49,611 nt of DNA. It comes from Dehalococcoidia bacterium (GTDB taxonomy: Bacteria > Chloroflexota > Dehalococcoidia > DSTF01 > JACRBR01). The position numbers were made by a program, and so were the translations under genes. The notes beneath the pieces are model-generated. The model saw only the letters and a list, made by a program, of their open reading frames with translations. It ran no database searches and was not told the DNA's origin. Below are positions 15,337 through 23,902 of this stretch, piece by piece. Position 1 is the first letter of the stretch; every line of letters starts with the position of its first letter. The DNA is taken from positions 1-49,611 of the forward strand of contig JAJTXQ010000017.1 of NCBI GenBank assembly GCA_021462855.1. Reading direction: 5' to 3'.

Positions 15337-15576
15337 ACTTTGTATCTAGAGATGTCCGAGCGGGCTGGCGTTTGTCCGCCGCGACCTGGCCGCATTCCTG
15401 GTCAGGCAGGACGACGATGAGGATGCAGACTGCAACCTGAACTAACCCCGACGGACCACGAACTCATCAGGCGGCAGTGCGTACGCCAAGAGGCAGATAC
15501 CCCTGCCGAGATCGCCGCGTTTAGCGCAGCCTATAAGCGTGCGAAAGGCTTCGCAGGGGCGGCCGAATGGACGAGC

Positions 15577-15939
15577 GTGCATCCCGAGGAGCTTCTGACG
15601 TTAGTGTTGGAACTCGGCGCTCTCACGGATCCGCGAAACGCGGGCGGTTTCAGACATCAACCAGTCATCTTTCGGTCGGGAGACCACGGACTGCAACACA
15701 CGCTCATACCGCGCGCGATGCGTGCGTGGGCCGAAGCGTTCCTCGACGACCGCCTCTCTCCGCCGGATCTCTACCGCGAGTTTGAGCGCATTCACCCATT
15801 CGTCGACGGGAACGGGCGCGTGGGCGATTTGCTCTGGAAGATCGCTACCCATCGCAAAACGGATGCCTGGCCCGAACAGTTGCCGTCAGAGGCATTCGAC
15901 CCCCACGCCGACCTACCACGGGAATTGCGGCCGGACTAG
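15577..15939 (+). CDS. Fic-like protein, N-terminally unclear, altered Fic motif
   Basis: A 120-residue protein from GTG 15577. It carries FERIHPFVDGNGRVGDLL, the Fic core that in active AMP-transferases reads HxFx(D/E)GNGRxxR. The catalytic His is present but the last Arg, which binds the nucleotide phosphates, is Asp. The reading frame stays open and protein-like back to 15421 (PELTPTDHELIRRQ, then EADTPAEIAAFSAAYKRAKG) with no ATG, GTG or TTG. So the gene may start at CTG 15430 or may have lost its original start at junction C, 94 nt away. It converges with a second Fic gene. Confidence 0.6.
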   Translation: MHPEELLTLVLELGALTDPRNAGGFRHQPVIFRSGDHGLQHTLIPRAMRAWAEAFLDDRLSPPDLYREFERIHPFVDGNGRVGDLLWKIATHRKTDAWPEQLPSEAFDPHADLPRELRPD

Positions 15940-16038
15940 CTGGCGGCGCGGCGCGCGATCGGGGTGGTTCGTCATCATGCGCCTTCGTTGGGCACAGCGG
16001 CGACCGCCGACGCTCCGGTGACCGATTGAACGTTGGGA

Positions 16039-16473
16039 TCAGGTCTCAGCGCGCTCGTGTAGCTTCGCCGCATCCCGGACGGTGGCGAGGTAACTCTCCC
16101 GCTCGAGAGACGAGAACACGAACCATCGCTCGCCGGCGAGCAGTCGGAGCTGGTTGAACAGGAGCCGACCCATCCGGCCATTACCATCGACGAACGGATG
16201 GATACACTCGAATCGGCGGTAGAACGTCCACGCGCGTTTGCCGAGGTCGCGTTCCGACAGGCTAGCAACTATGTCTGACCACAAGATGTCGACGAGTTCC
16301 GAGACTCGACCTGACTGAGGAGGTAGGAAATCGCTACCTGAGAGCATGACATTGACATGCCTATAGCTTCCAACGCTGTCCCAAGGCAGGAGTCGACGCA
16401 TTAGCATGCGATGAATCTCGAGGGGGTGAGCGAGCCTGCCAGCTGCCACCTCATCGCCCCCCTTCGGCACCAC
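16039..16473 (-). CDS. Fic family protein, 5' end fused to tRNA fragment D
   Basis: Fic-domain protein with a canonical active site, FECIHPFVDGNGRMGRLLF, and the upstream strand 'VGSYRHVNVMLSGSDFLPP' typical of the flap that holds the target. Fic enzymes usually transfer AMP to hydroxyl side chains, often as toxin or host-modifying proteins. The frame runs from inside tRNA fragment D: its first residues (MVPKGGDE) are translated acceptor-stem sequence. The original N-terminus may have been cut by recombination, and the working start could be Met23 at 16407. No antitoxin gene is visible beside it. Confidence 0.65.
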   Translation of the reverse strand: MVPKGGDEVAAGRLAHPLEIHRMLMRRLLPWDSVGSYRHVNVMLSGSDFLPPQSGRVSELVDILWSDIVASLSERDLGKRAWTFYRRFECIHPFVDGNGRMGRLLFNQLRLLAGERWFVFSSLERESYLATVRDAAKLHERAET

Positions 16474-16474
16474 G
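16457..16474 (+). repeat. tRNA 3'-end fragment D (acceptor and CCA only)
   Basis: CCCCCCTTCGGCACCACG keeps only the last bases of the T stem, the acceptor strand CTTCGGC and ACCA. The rest of the tRNA half is missing. It is recognised mainly because the right-flank repeat at 16494-16519 follows it as at site A. It coincides with the 5' end of the Fic gene on the other strand. Confidence 0.6.
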
Positions 16475-16493
16475 ATAACAGCGGCGGCGAAGA

Positions 16494-16519
16494 CCTGACC
16501 ATTGCCGGGATGGCAACTT
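16494..16519. repeat. Right-flank repeat at site D
   Basis: Second copy of the 26-nt CCTGAC(T/C)ATTGCCGGGATGG... block of 1399-1424, at a similar distance from the CCA end. A GCTTGCTAACG motif like that of sites B and F follows at about 16539. Confidence 0.65.
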
Positions 16520-16629
16520 GCGGCAAGTTCACTAACGGCTTGCTAACGACCGGCGGGGACGCGTCTGCGGCGATCCAGCCGTCCTCCCCCCGTCGCACCT
16601 GGTACGACCGCACGGCGTCATCGATGCCC

Positions 16630-17211
16630 TTACATCTCGTGTTCGACTCGATCCGAGAAGGCGAATTTATTGTCACCCTTGGCCATCACGGCGAACAATA
16701 CGCCAAAGAGCAGCCAGGCAGCACCAGTGACGGCAACTCCGCCACGTTCCGAGCCTGCGTTTAACCCGAGTGCAGAGACACCGAACAGGAGTCCAAGCCA
16801 TCGCCCGAGCTGGGCAGTCACGAATAGCGCGACGCTGAGGGCGCAGGTCGCCAGAACGTACACCAGCATGCCGGCCACGAACATTAAGAAGAACGGCTCG
16901 GCAACGCAGTGCTCGACCGAGTTGCCGATGCCGCCCGCGGCCACGCCGACAGCCGCGGCAAGGCTTAACCACCGAGGTGCGCCGCGCAACAAACGCGACA
17001 AGCAGCCAAGCGCCACTGCTGCGGCCGTCGTGGCGAGAGCAAACGTCGCGTCGTTGTAGAAGTCGGCGGATGTCGAGCAGTCGCTGGAAGCGCCGTCAGC
17101 CCAGAAGCGGCGCGAGAACTCCCAGGCCAGCCACGCGATCCCGCTGAGGATCGAGGTTCCGACCGCGAGTGAGCGAGCAGACGCGCCAAACCCGGATGGT
17201 TGACTGTTCAT
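16630..17211 (-). CDS. Hypothetical integral membrane protein (DUF998-like)
   Basis: A 193-residue protein with about five to six hydrophobic helices, for example at residues 15-32, 56-75, 80-97, 104-130 and 135-155. It has a charged C-terminal tail (KGDNKFAFSDRVEHEM). The topology, size and the early extracellular loop with two Cys-containing stretches suggest a DUF998-type protein, but no motif is decisive. It stands alone on the minus strand between junction D and the divergently transcribed LysM gene. Confidence 0.65.
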   Translation of the reverse strand: MNSQPSGFGASARSLAVGTSILSGIAWLAWEFSRRFWADGASSDCSTSADFYNDATFALATTAAAVALGCLSRLLRGAPRWLSLAAAVGVAAGGIGNSVEHCVAEPFFLMFVAGMLVYVLATCALSVALFVTAQLGRWLGLLFGVSALGLNAGSERGGVAVTGAAWLLFGVLFAVMAKGDNKFAFSDRVEHEM

Positions 17212-17451
17212 GAATACGCCGAGCCCTCTCCCGCCGCCACCTCCATCGCCCGTTTGAATCGAGACTGCTGCCTGCGGGCATTCATGTGCATGAATCTACA
17301 GAAGAAGGCAGCAAAGAACCGCCCACCGGCGACAAAGCATGACGCGCGGACGCACACGAGTGTCAACACTGGGCTATTGACAACGCTCGTATACTGTAGA
17401 TAGCAAGCCCAACAGGCAAGCCAAGAGTCTCAAGAAGGCTGGCCGCAACTG

Positions 17452-18708
17452 ATGAGTCACGCACGCGCCCGCGTTTCGGCCACGCGATGGGCGCTCACCG
17501 CGCTCGTTGTGGCGGGCGTCGCCGGAGTTGCGGTTACCGTGATCCTCGTCCTCCAGCCGTGGAAGGACGAGACCGACGACGAAAGTATCGTCACGAGCCC
17601 TACATCGGTGCCCACTACCGGTCCGGTTTGGCCGGATACCGAGTACGCGAAGCTGAGTCGCCTAGGCGGCGGTTTGTCTGCCGCGTACTTTCGCGACGTC
17701 CTCGGAACGCCGCTCTTCACGAACGCTTCGCCGGATGACGAATTCGTGCAGGACTTGTACCAAGGACCTGGCTACTGGGTGCAGACAGTAAGTGATTCCG
17801 CCGGCAGCGTCCAGTTCATGACAGTCACGTCTTGCGTCGCAACGTTCCGACCCACCCTCGACTCAGGAGGATTCCGTCCCATGACTCTCTTGGAGACTCG
17901 GCTAGCCGAGCTCGGGCAACCCTGGGCGGCGGCCTACCGCGGCTTGGCCGTCACCGCCAATCGAACGTTCTTCGAGCATTTCTATGAGGGCAATCCGGGC
18001 CTGTACAAGACCTACTTTGCGGGCATCAACGACGCGTGCCCCAACCCCGATGCTCCCGAGCTGGCGTGTGAGATTCCGTTAGTCAACGTGAACTACCATC
18101 GGCTTGATGCCGAGTTCAACATCGTTCCATTCGACGACCCCGAAGTGATGCGCTTCCGAGCCTGTGCAACGATCAACACGTTCGGCGAGTCGGGGCCTGG
18201 GTTCAACGAACGCGCGCTCGAGGCGTTTCAACTCGGCGCTGACCGGATCCTCGTGCGGGCCGCGCCCGGTGCTCTCCCTACGCGGGCAGGCGAAGTGCCG
18301 ACGCCATCACCCTCAGAGGTGCCAACCTCGGCACCCGCGACGGTTTCCACCGCGCCTCCAGATCCTCGAATCACATCGGCTCTCTATTACGTCTATGAGG
18401 CTCGAGGCGCCGAAACCGTCTCGGAGATCGCCGAGCGATTCGGTCTGGATGCCGAGTACATCGTGGCGAACAATCCTGAAATGGCAGCCCCGCCTGTGGC
18501 CGGGACTTCACTCATCATCCCGGTGGCGAACGGAGTCCTGCACGAGGTTCGATCTGGCGAGACCCTCTACACCATCGCAGAACGCTACGACGTGACCACG
18601 GCAGCGATCGTGGCGTTTGAGGCAAATGGCTTGTCGGGCAACGCGAGCTTGGGCCCGGGGCAATTGCTATTCGTCCCAGAAGCGAGGACAGGAGTGTCCG
18701 ATAACTAG
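17452..18708 (+). CDS. Membrane-anchored protein with two C-terminal LysM domains
   Basis: A 418-residue exported protein. A single N-terminal helix (ALTALVVAGVAGVAVTVILV, about 14-33) anchors it, with the bulk outside. Residues 60-270 form an unrecognised domain with four Cys. A Ser/Thr/Pro-rich linker (about 275-305) leads to two LysM modules: the first around YYVYEARGAETVSEIAERFG, the second around HEVRSGETLYTIAERYDV. LysM binds peptidoglycan or related glycans, which places the protein at the cell wall. The central domain might be enzymatic but shows no known active site. Confidence 0.75.
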   Translation: MSHARARVSATRWALTALVVAGVAGVAVTVILVLQPWKDETDDESIVTSPTSVPTTGPVWPDTEYAKLSRLGGGLSAAYFRDVLGTPLFTNASPDDEFVQDLYQGPGYWVQTVSDSAGSVQFMTVTSCVATFRPTLDSGGFRPMTLLETRLAELGQPWAAAYRGLAVTANRTFFEHFYEGNPGLYKTYFAGINDACPNPDAPELACEIPLVNVNYHRLDAEFNIVPFDDPEVMRFRACATINTFGESGPGFNERALEAFQLGADRILVRAAPGALPTRAGEVPTPSPSEVPTSAPATVSTAPPDPRITSALYYVYEARGAETVSEIAERFGLDAEYIVANNPEMAAPPVAGTSLIIPVANGVLHEVRSGETLYTIAERYDVTTAAIVAFEANGLSGNASLGPGQLLFVPEARTGVSDN

Positions 18709-18756
18709 CAGCCGCGGGATCGCTTGCCTGGCGGCAATGACAAAGGACTCACTCAG

Positions 18757-18876
18757 ATGAATCACCGATTCACCATGGCGTACCTGACAGCAATCGGCGT
18801 ATTCAGCAGGAACTCTTTCGCTCTGTTTGCTATGTACCGAGCTGACTTGGCTCGGCGGAGCGTTATCCTCAGATAA
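18757..18876 (+). CDS. Short ORF of unknown function
   Basis: A 39-codon frame, MNHRFTMAYLTAIGVFSRNS, then FALFAMYRADLARRSVILR. The composition (no excess Arg/Pro, ordinary hydrophobic pattern) reads better than the background frames here. No SD sequence is evident and no family is recognised. Apart from this and tRNA fragment E, I see nothing in 18709-19396. Confidence 0.2.
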   Translation: MNHRFTMAYLTAIGVFSRNSFALFAMYRADLARRSVILR

Positions 18877-19064
18877 AGTGACGCGGGCGGTGCGCACCGT
18901 ACTCTGCGATCCGGCGCAATCAAAGAACTCGACCCCAACTCGACCCCAACTGCGAGGGATTGGGTGCGACGAGGTGGCATGGAGAGGTAAAGAACGTAGC
19001 CGTTTCATCTACGGGTCGACACGCCGTGAGACTCCTGCTAACGCAGGATGACTCGCTTCAGAAA

Positions 19065-19121
<57 letters not shown>

Positions 19122-19396
19122 AACCAGCTTCAAGAAGGCCTCCCGGCTACTGCCCGCGTGGCAATATCGCTGGTCGCCGTCTAACCGTCTGCCAACGACG
19201 CGCGGATATATTCGTGTCGGCGCCGGGCCGATGGGGGAAGGAACCGGCCGTGACGCAGCATGACTCGGCGTGACGCACAGGGACGAAACGGAAGCAGCAG
19301 ACGTGGTACAACGGTCTTGCGAACCGTGAGGACGTGCGGATCGCTGCTCCGCGATCCCTTCGGCCACGCGCCCGTGCCGCATCCGCAAACGGTTGG

Positions 19397-21901
19397 CTAC
19401 AACGGCAATTCGGCCGTCACCTTCGTCCCGCTGCCTGGCGCGCTATCGATGGTGAGCGAGCCGCCCAGCTTGCGCGCGCGCTCGGGCATCGACTGCAGGC
19501 CGACGTGGCCAGGGAATGACTGCGCGGTATCGAAGCCGCGGCCGTCGTCGCGGATCATCAGCTCGATCGATCCGTCGACCCGGCGCAGCCGTATTTCGAC
19601 GCGCGAGGCCTGCGCGTGTTTCACCACGTTGTGCAGCGCTTCCTGCGTGATGCGATAGAGCGCTTCCTTGATATCCAGCACGCAGTCCGGCTCCTCGCCC
19701 AGATCGAGTTCGACGCCGAGCTTGTAACGCGCTCCGACTGACGCCGCCTGCTTCTCGATTGCGGCGACCAGGCCTTCCTCTTCGAGCGACTCGGGTCTGA
19801 GCTCGAAGATGAGCGCGCGCATCTCGGCCAGGCCGGCCTGCGCGAGCGAAGCGACGTAGTCGATGGGCTCGGCGGCGTTCTGGGGATCGTCGCCCAGCCG
19901 CATCCTCGCTGTGCGTGTGCCCAGCGCAATGCCGTAGAGCGCCTGCGACACAGAATCATGCAACTCGCGCGCGAGGCGCTGGCGCTCCTCGAGTGACGCG
20001 GCTTGCTGCGCGGTTCGGTAGAGCTCGGCGTTGTTGATGGCGACGCCGGCGTGCGTGCCGAGCGCGGTCGCAAGCTCGGCGTGCCGCTGGGTGAAGAATC
20101 CAGCCTGTTCCTTCGATATCGCTAGCATGCCGATGGTGCGCTCGCCGAGTCTGATCGGGACCGCCATCCAGGAACCGACGCGCCGCAACGCCGAGTCCAG
20201 GACGCGTTCGTTGTTCCTGCGCCACGCGACCGCGAGCGGTGTCTCGCCGCGCGTGTCCTCGATGATTGCGGCCTCACCGCGTTCGATGAGTTCCCATATG
20301 ACACCTCCTTCCGCGACGGGGGCGCGCAGTTGTAGTTGCGATTGTTCCATCTCGAACCCTGGCTCGGCACGCGTCGCGAGGACGCGAAGCTCGGCGTCCT
20401 CGAGGATCATGATCAGCGAGCGGTCGTACGGGATGATCGCGCGGAGTTGCTCCAGGATGAGCTGCAGCAGGGGCCGCAGTTCCAGCGTTGATCCGACATT
20501 GCGCACGACGTCGAGCAGAGTCGTGAGCTCCCGAGTCCGATCCTCGACCCGCTGCTCGAGGACGCGTTCAGACTCCCGGAGTTGCTTCACCATGACGTTA
20601 AAGTCAGTCGCGAGGTCGCCAAGTTCGTCGCGACGCCCGAGCGCCACATTGGCAGTAAGGTCGCCGCCCGCAACCTGCCGCGTGGCATCGGTGAGCCTGT
20701 GCAGGGGCGCGAGCAGCAGCCGGCGGTTGAGGTAGGTGGCGCCGACCAGCCCGGCAACGAAGAGGCCGCCGAGCGCCACCAGCATGGTCTGGAGGGTGCG
20801 CGTTCCTTCGTCTCGAATTCCAGCTGTTATCAACGCCGCCTGGCCTGTGATGTCGGACACCGGCGCTGCCGCAGCAACGCTGCCGCCGACCTCCCCACTC
20901 GGCGTGTAAGAGATGAAGTAGTCCTCGTCGCCCAGCTCCACACTCTCGACCGGCAACGGGAAGACCGGCTTAGCCGTGCCCATCGCGGTGAGGACAGCGG
21001 AGACCGCCGGATTGCGCGACGCCTCGCCTGTAAGCAGGTCGAACTGCTTGGTTCGCGCGAGGACGCCGGTGCTATCCACGTAGAAGGCGAAGCCGCGAGG
21101 AGTGGGTTGAACCCCGTTCAGCGCGGCGATCACGCCGTCGAACGAGAACTGTACATCGATCGCGCCGCGAAACGCATCGCCAGCATAGACGGGGGTGCTC
21201 GCGGTGACGATCTGTCCCAGCTGCGCGCCGCCATCGTGGGGCGGCATCCAAACTGTGCGCCGGTCGGGATTATTGTCCGGCCCGACTGCGACCGTGTGCT
21301 CAGCGAAGCCGCTAGCAGCAGCAGTGGCGTCCACCGTCCCGCCTGGGGGATAGGAGCGAATGACACCGTTCGTGCTGATGAAGGAGATCGCGGCAGGATC
21401 GAACGCGCCGCCGCCGGCTCGTCCCTCGAATCCCCGGAGCACGATCGGAAACACGATGTCCAACGGCTTGGAGTACTCGATGTCGGCGCTCACCTCCGGT
21501 GACACCGGGTTGGCACCGCTCATCACGATGAGATCGGTGACGCGGTCAGGGTTCGCATCGAAGTGACGCCCGGACGTATCGACATCGAGCGCCGCGGGAT
21601 CGACACCATCGCCGTCTGCCACCGGTGGTTTCGCGGCGAGATAGAGGGCGGCGCGGCGTCCGGCCTCGGCGCCTGTTTCCAACTGCACCGCGCCAACCGA
21701 GGAGATCCCCCCTACGAACGCCTGCAGCGCGAGCTTGCCCTGCTCCTCGAGCGCCCGCTGACTGCGCCTCGATGCGTCGTCCTGGGCGCGGTCAAATCCC
21801 AGAAAGATGATGGCCGACGCTGCCGCCGCGAGGATCAGCAGGAAGGCCAACAGGCCGATATTGATCTTCGCGCCGAGGGAAAGGGAGCGGAGCGCGTTCA
21901 C
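19397..21901 (-). CDS. Sensor histidine kinase (NarL/HisKA_3 type) with extracellular sensor, HAMP and GAF
   Basis: An 834-residue membrane kinase. TM1 is at about 13-34. A ~340-residue extracytoplasmic Cache-like sensor follows, then TM2 at about 375-397 and a HAMP segment (NRRLLLAPLHRLTDATRQVA). A coiled linker leads to a GAF domain (about 455-630, 'PYDRSLIMILEDAEL' through 'GTHAGVAINNAELY'). The dimerisation/phosphoacceptor segment EERQRLARELHDSVSQALYG carries His648. The ATPase has N box EALHNVVKHA, G1 DDGRGFD and G2 GSGTKV. The start overlaps the response regulator stop by 4 bp. The cue is unknown. Confidence 0.93.
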   Translation of the reverse strand: MNALRSLSLGAKINIGLLAFLLILAAAASAIIFLGFDRAQDDASRRSQRALEEQGKLALQAFVGGISSVGAVQLETGAEAGRRAALYLAAKPPVADGDGVDPAALDVDTSGRHFDANPDRVTDLIVMSGANPVSPEVSADIEYSKPLDIVFPIVLRGFEGRAGGGAFDPAAISFISTNGVIRSYPPGGTVDATAAASGFAEHTVAVGPDNNPDRRTVWMPPHDGGAQLGQIVTASTPVYAGDAFRGAIDVQFSFDGVIAALNGVQPTPRGFAFYVDSTGVLARTKQFDLLTGEASRNPAVSAVLTAMGTAKPVFPLPVESVELGDEDYFISYTPSGEVGGSVAAAAPVSDITGQAALITAGIRDEGTRTLQTMLVALGGLFVAGLVGATYLNRRLLLAPLHRLTDATRQVAGGDLTANVALGRRDELGDLATDFNVMVKQLRESERVLEQRVEDRTRELTTLLDVVRNVGSTLELRPLLQLILEQLRAIIPYDRSLIMILEDAELRVLATRAEPGFEMEQSQLQLRAPVAEGGVIWELIERGEAAIIEDTRGETPLAVAWRRNNERVLDSALRRVGSWMAVPIRLGERTIGMLAISKEQAGFFTQRHAELATALGTHAGVAINNAELYRTAQQAASLEERQRLARELHDSVSQALYGIALGTRTARMRLGDDPQNAAEPIDYVASLAQAGLAEMRALIFELRPESLEEEGLVAAIEKQAASVGARYKLGVELDLGEEPDCVLDIKEALYRITQEALHNVVKHAQASRVEIRLRRVDGSIELMIRDDGRGFDTAQSFPGHVGLQSMPERARKLGGSLTIDSAPGSGTKVTAELPL

Positions 21902-22536
21902 GACGTTTCGAGCGGCGCGAGGCCTATCTGCGCCGCGTAGAGTGCAGCCTGCGTGCGGCTCTGCACGCCGAGCTTCATCAGGATGTTACTGACGTGGGTC
22001 TTCACGGTCTGCTCGCCGATCGTGAGCGCCGCCGCTATCTCTTTGTTCGCCTTGCCGCCCGCCAGCAGCCGCAAGACGTCCACTTCGCGCTCCGACAGCT
22101 GCTGCGGGTTATCCGGTGCTCGCACTTCGCGCATCAGTCGCGCGGCGGCTTTCGGCGTCAGGTGCACCTGGCCGACCGAGGCCGCATGGATGGCGGTGCG
22201 GAGCTCCTCCGGTTCGGCGTCCTTCAGCAGATATCCGATGGCGCCCGCCTTCACCGCACCGATCACCGCGCTGTCCTCTAGCACGCTCGTGAGCGCGATC
22301 ACCTCCGTGTCCGGAAGCTCGCGGCGGATCTGGGCGGTCGCGGCGATGCCATCCATGACGGGCATCAGCATGTCCATAAGGACGACATCCGGTCTGAGTT
22401 CATGCGCGAGGCGCACGGCCTCGGCGCCGTCAGGCGCCTCGCCGACGACGTCCATCTCGGGGTCGTCGGACAGGAACATCCGCAGGCCCTGGCGCACGAC
22501 CTGGTGATCGTCGGTGATGAGGATGCGAATTGCCAT
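21898..22536 (-). CDS. Response regulator, NarL/FixJ (LuxR-type HTH) family
   Basis: A 212-residue DNA-binding response regulator, partner of the histidine kinase downstream (4-bp overlap). The receiver domain has Asp9/Asp10, phosphoacceptor Asp55 (VVLMDMLMP), Thr/Ser at ALTS and Lys in YLLKDAEP. The LuxR-type HTH is at about 145-205 (LSEREVDVLRLLAGGKANKE, then TVKTHVSNILMKLGV). ATG 22536 is preferred to the upstream ATG at 22575 because the extra 13 residues are not domain-like. It probably activates the ABC transporter operon or its own operon. Confidence 0.93.
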   Translation of the reverse strand: MAIRILITDDHQVVRQGLRMFLSDDPEMDVVGEAPDGAEAVRLAHELRPDVVLMDMLMPVMDGIAATAQIRRELPDTEVIALTSVLEDSAVIGAVKAGAIGYLLKDAEPEELRTAIHAASVGQVHLTPKAAARLMREVRAPDNPQQLSEREVDVLRLLAGGKANKEIAAALTIGEQTVKTHVSNILMKLGVQSRTQAALYAAQIGLAPLETS

Positions 22537-22573
22537 CGTGTCCCCGCCGTCGCAGGATCTGTTGGATTCCCAC

Positions 22574-22601
22574 AATATATCCGCTCCCCCATGCGGGTGA
22601 A
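22574..22601 (-). promoter_or_regulatory. Candidate promoter of the response regulator-kinase operon
   Basis: Minus strand -35 TTCACC (22596-22601) and -10 TATATT (22574-22579), 16 bp apart, 38 bp before the response regulator start. The -10 is a rare AT-rich hexamer in this GC-rich DNA. Confidence 0.4.
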
Positions 22602-22685
22602 GCCGGCCGTCACCCGGAAGCGGTCATCGATCTCAACCTGCCGCACGATTCGCCCGTCTCCCCATGTCTCGATACTCGAACCGTG

Positions 22686-23084
22686 ATGAAGACGATCCGT
22701 CTGTACCTGGTGGACGACGAACGGCCCGTGCGCGACGGACTGCGGATGCGCCTCGGCATGGAACCGGATCTCCTCGTCGTGGGGGAGGCTGGCGACGCCG
22801 AGACGGCGATCCGCGAGATCCCGCGCGCGCAGCCCGACGTGGTGTTGATGGATGTCTATCTGCCGGGTATCGACGGCATTACTGCCACAGCCCGGCTGCG
22901 TGATCTCTGTCCGAACTGCGCCGTCGTGATGCTCAGCATGCACGACGACAACCGGACGCGGGAGCGGGCCACGCTCGCGGGCGCCCGCGCATTCGTCGGC
23001 AAGCAGGACATCGACTCGGCGCTGCCAGGCGCGATTCGGTGCTGTGCCGGGTCCGCCACGTCCGCGAAGGGAGGCGCTGATTGA
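22686..23084 (+). CDS. Single-domain response regulator (receiver only)
   Basis: A 132-residue CheY-like receiver without an output domain. It has acidic pocket Asp10-Asp11, phosphoacceptor Asp56 (VVLMDVYLP), a Ser in VMLSMHDD where Thr is usual, and Lys in FVGKQD. The C-terminus after helix 5 is only a short Gly/Ala tail, and no HTH follows in any frame before the ABC gene. It is divergent from the response regulator-kinase pair by 149 bp and leads into the ABC transporter operon (71 nt to the next start). It may be a phosphate sink or a lost NarL-type regulator. Confidence 0.85.
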   Translation: MKTIRLYLVDDERPVRDGLRMRLGMEPDLLVVGEAGDAETAIREIPRAQPDVVLMDVYLPGIDGITATARLRDLCPNCAVVMLSMHDDNRTRERATLAGARAFVGKQDIDSALPGAIRCCAGSATSAKGGAD

Positions 23085-23155
23085 GCAGAGCCAGAGATCC
23101 AGCTCGTGCTGGAGGGCAGGTAGCACAAAGCGAACAGGTTCGAAGGAGGAACGAG

Positions 23156-23902
23156 ATGGCAATCATGATCGAACGCGGGAAGGAAGGGGTTCTCGTGCCC
23201 AGAAGCGAGCCCACGGCAATCGTCGAAGCGACGAATGTCGTCAAGAAATACGCGAGCGGCGGCGCCGAGGTGCAGGCATTGCGCGGCGTGTCGCTCAGGG
23301 TCCCGCGCGGCGAGATCGTCGGCATCATGGGTCCGTCGGGCTGCGGCAAGACGACGTTGTTGAACTGCATCAGCGGTCTCGACGTCATCGACGGCGGCTC
23401 CGTGCGCATTGACGGTGTCGACCTGGCGTCGCTCAGCGACAAGAAGAAGACGTCGTACCGGGCGCAGAACATGGGATTCATCTTCCAGACGTACAACCTG
23501 CTGCCGGTGCTGTCGGCGGTGGAGAACGTCGAGTTACCGCTCGTCGTCTCCGGCGTCGGTGCTGGCAAGGCGCGCGAGCGAGCGATGGCTGCGCTCGAGC
23601 GTGTGAACCTTGCCGACAAGGCGCAGAGCCGGCCGGCGCAGCTCTCCGGCGGCCAGCGGCAGCGCGTGACCATTGCGCGGTCGCTCGTCAACGGCCCGGC
23701 CATCATCTGGGCCGACGAGCCCACGGGCGCGCTCGACTCGAAGACGGCTAACGACATCGTCACCCTGATGGAGCAGCTGAACGACGAGCACGGCCAGACG
23801 TTCGTGCTGGTGACGCACGACGCGGGCATCGGCAAGCGCTGCCACCGGCTCGTGCACATGAGCGACGGCGAGATCGTCGGGGAGGAGCGGAACCGTGGAT
23901 AA
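23156..23902 (+). CDS. ABC transporter ATP-binding protein (MacB/LolD type)
   Basis: A 248-residue ATPase of the MacB/LolD (type VII) class. It has Walker [10 protein letters not shown] (59-67), Q-loop Gln111 in [10 protein letters not shown], signature LSGGQRQRV (163-171), Walker [13 protein letters not shown] with Glu188, and H-loop LVTHD. FIFQ.YNLLP and the ADEPTGALD wording are typical of partners of FtsX-like permeases. AAGGAGG at about 23143-23149 fixes the start at 23156, although the frame is open earlier. It overlaps the permease start by 8 bp. Confidence 0.93.
   Translation: MAIMIERGKEGVLVPRSEPTAIVEATNVVKKYASGGAEVQALRGVSLRVPRGEIVGIMGPSGCGKTTLLNCISGLDVIDGGSVRIDGVDLASLSDKKKTSYRAQNMGFIFQTYNLLPVLSAVENVELPLVVSGVGAGKARERAMAALERVNLADKAQSRPAQLSGGQRQRVTIARSLVNGPAIIWADEPTGALDSKTANDIVTLMEQLNDEHGQTFVLVTHDAGIGKRCHRLVHMSDGEIVGEERNRG

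Noticed and set aside
15349-15370. GAGATGTCCGAGCGGGCTGGCG resembles the 5' acceptor and D arm of tRNA-Ser
   Set aside because: Only about 20 nt match, no anticodon arm or 3' half follows, and it may be chance. It is not counted as a tRNA fragment.
17377-17406. TTGACA with TATACT as a promoter for the LysM gene
   Set aside because: The two hexamers are only 9 bp apart, too close for a sigma-70 promoter, and other pairings are poor.
18915-18955. Short direct repeat (AACTCGACCCC twice) left of fragment E
   Set aside because: Two 11-bp copies only, with no wider pattern at other junctions; it is probably local slippage.
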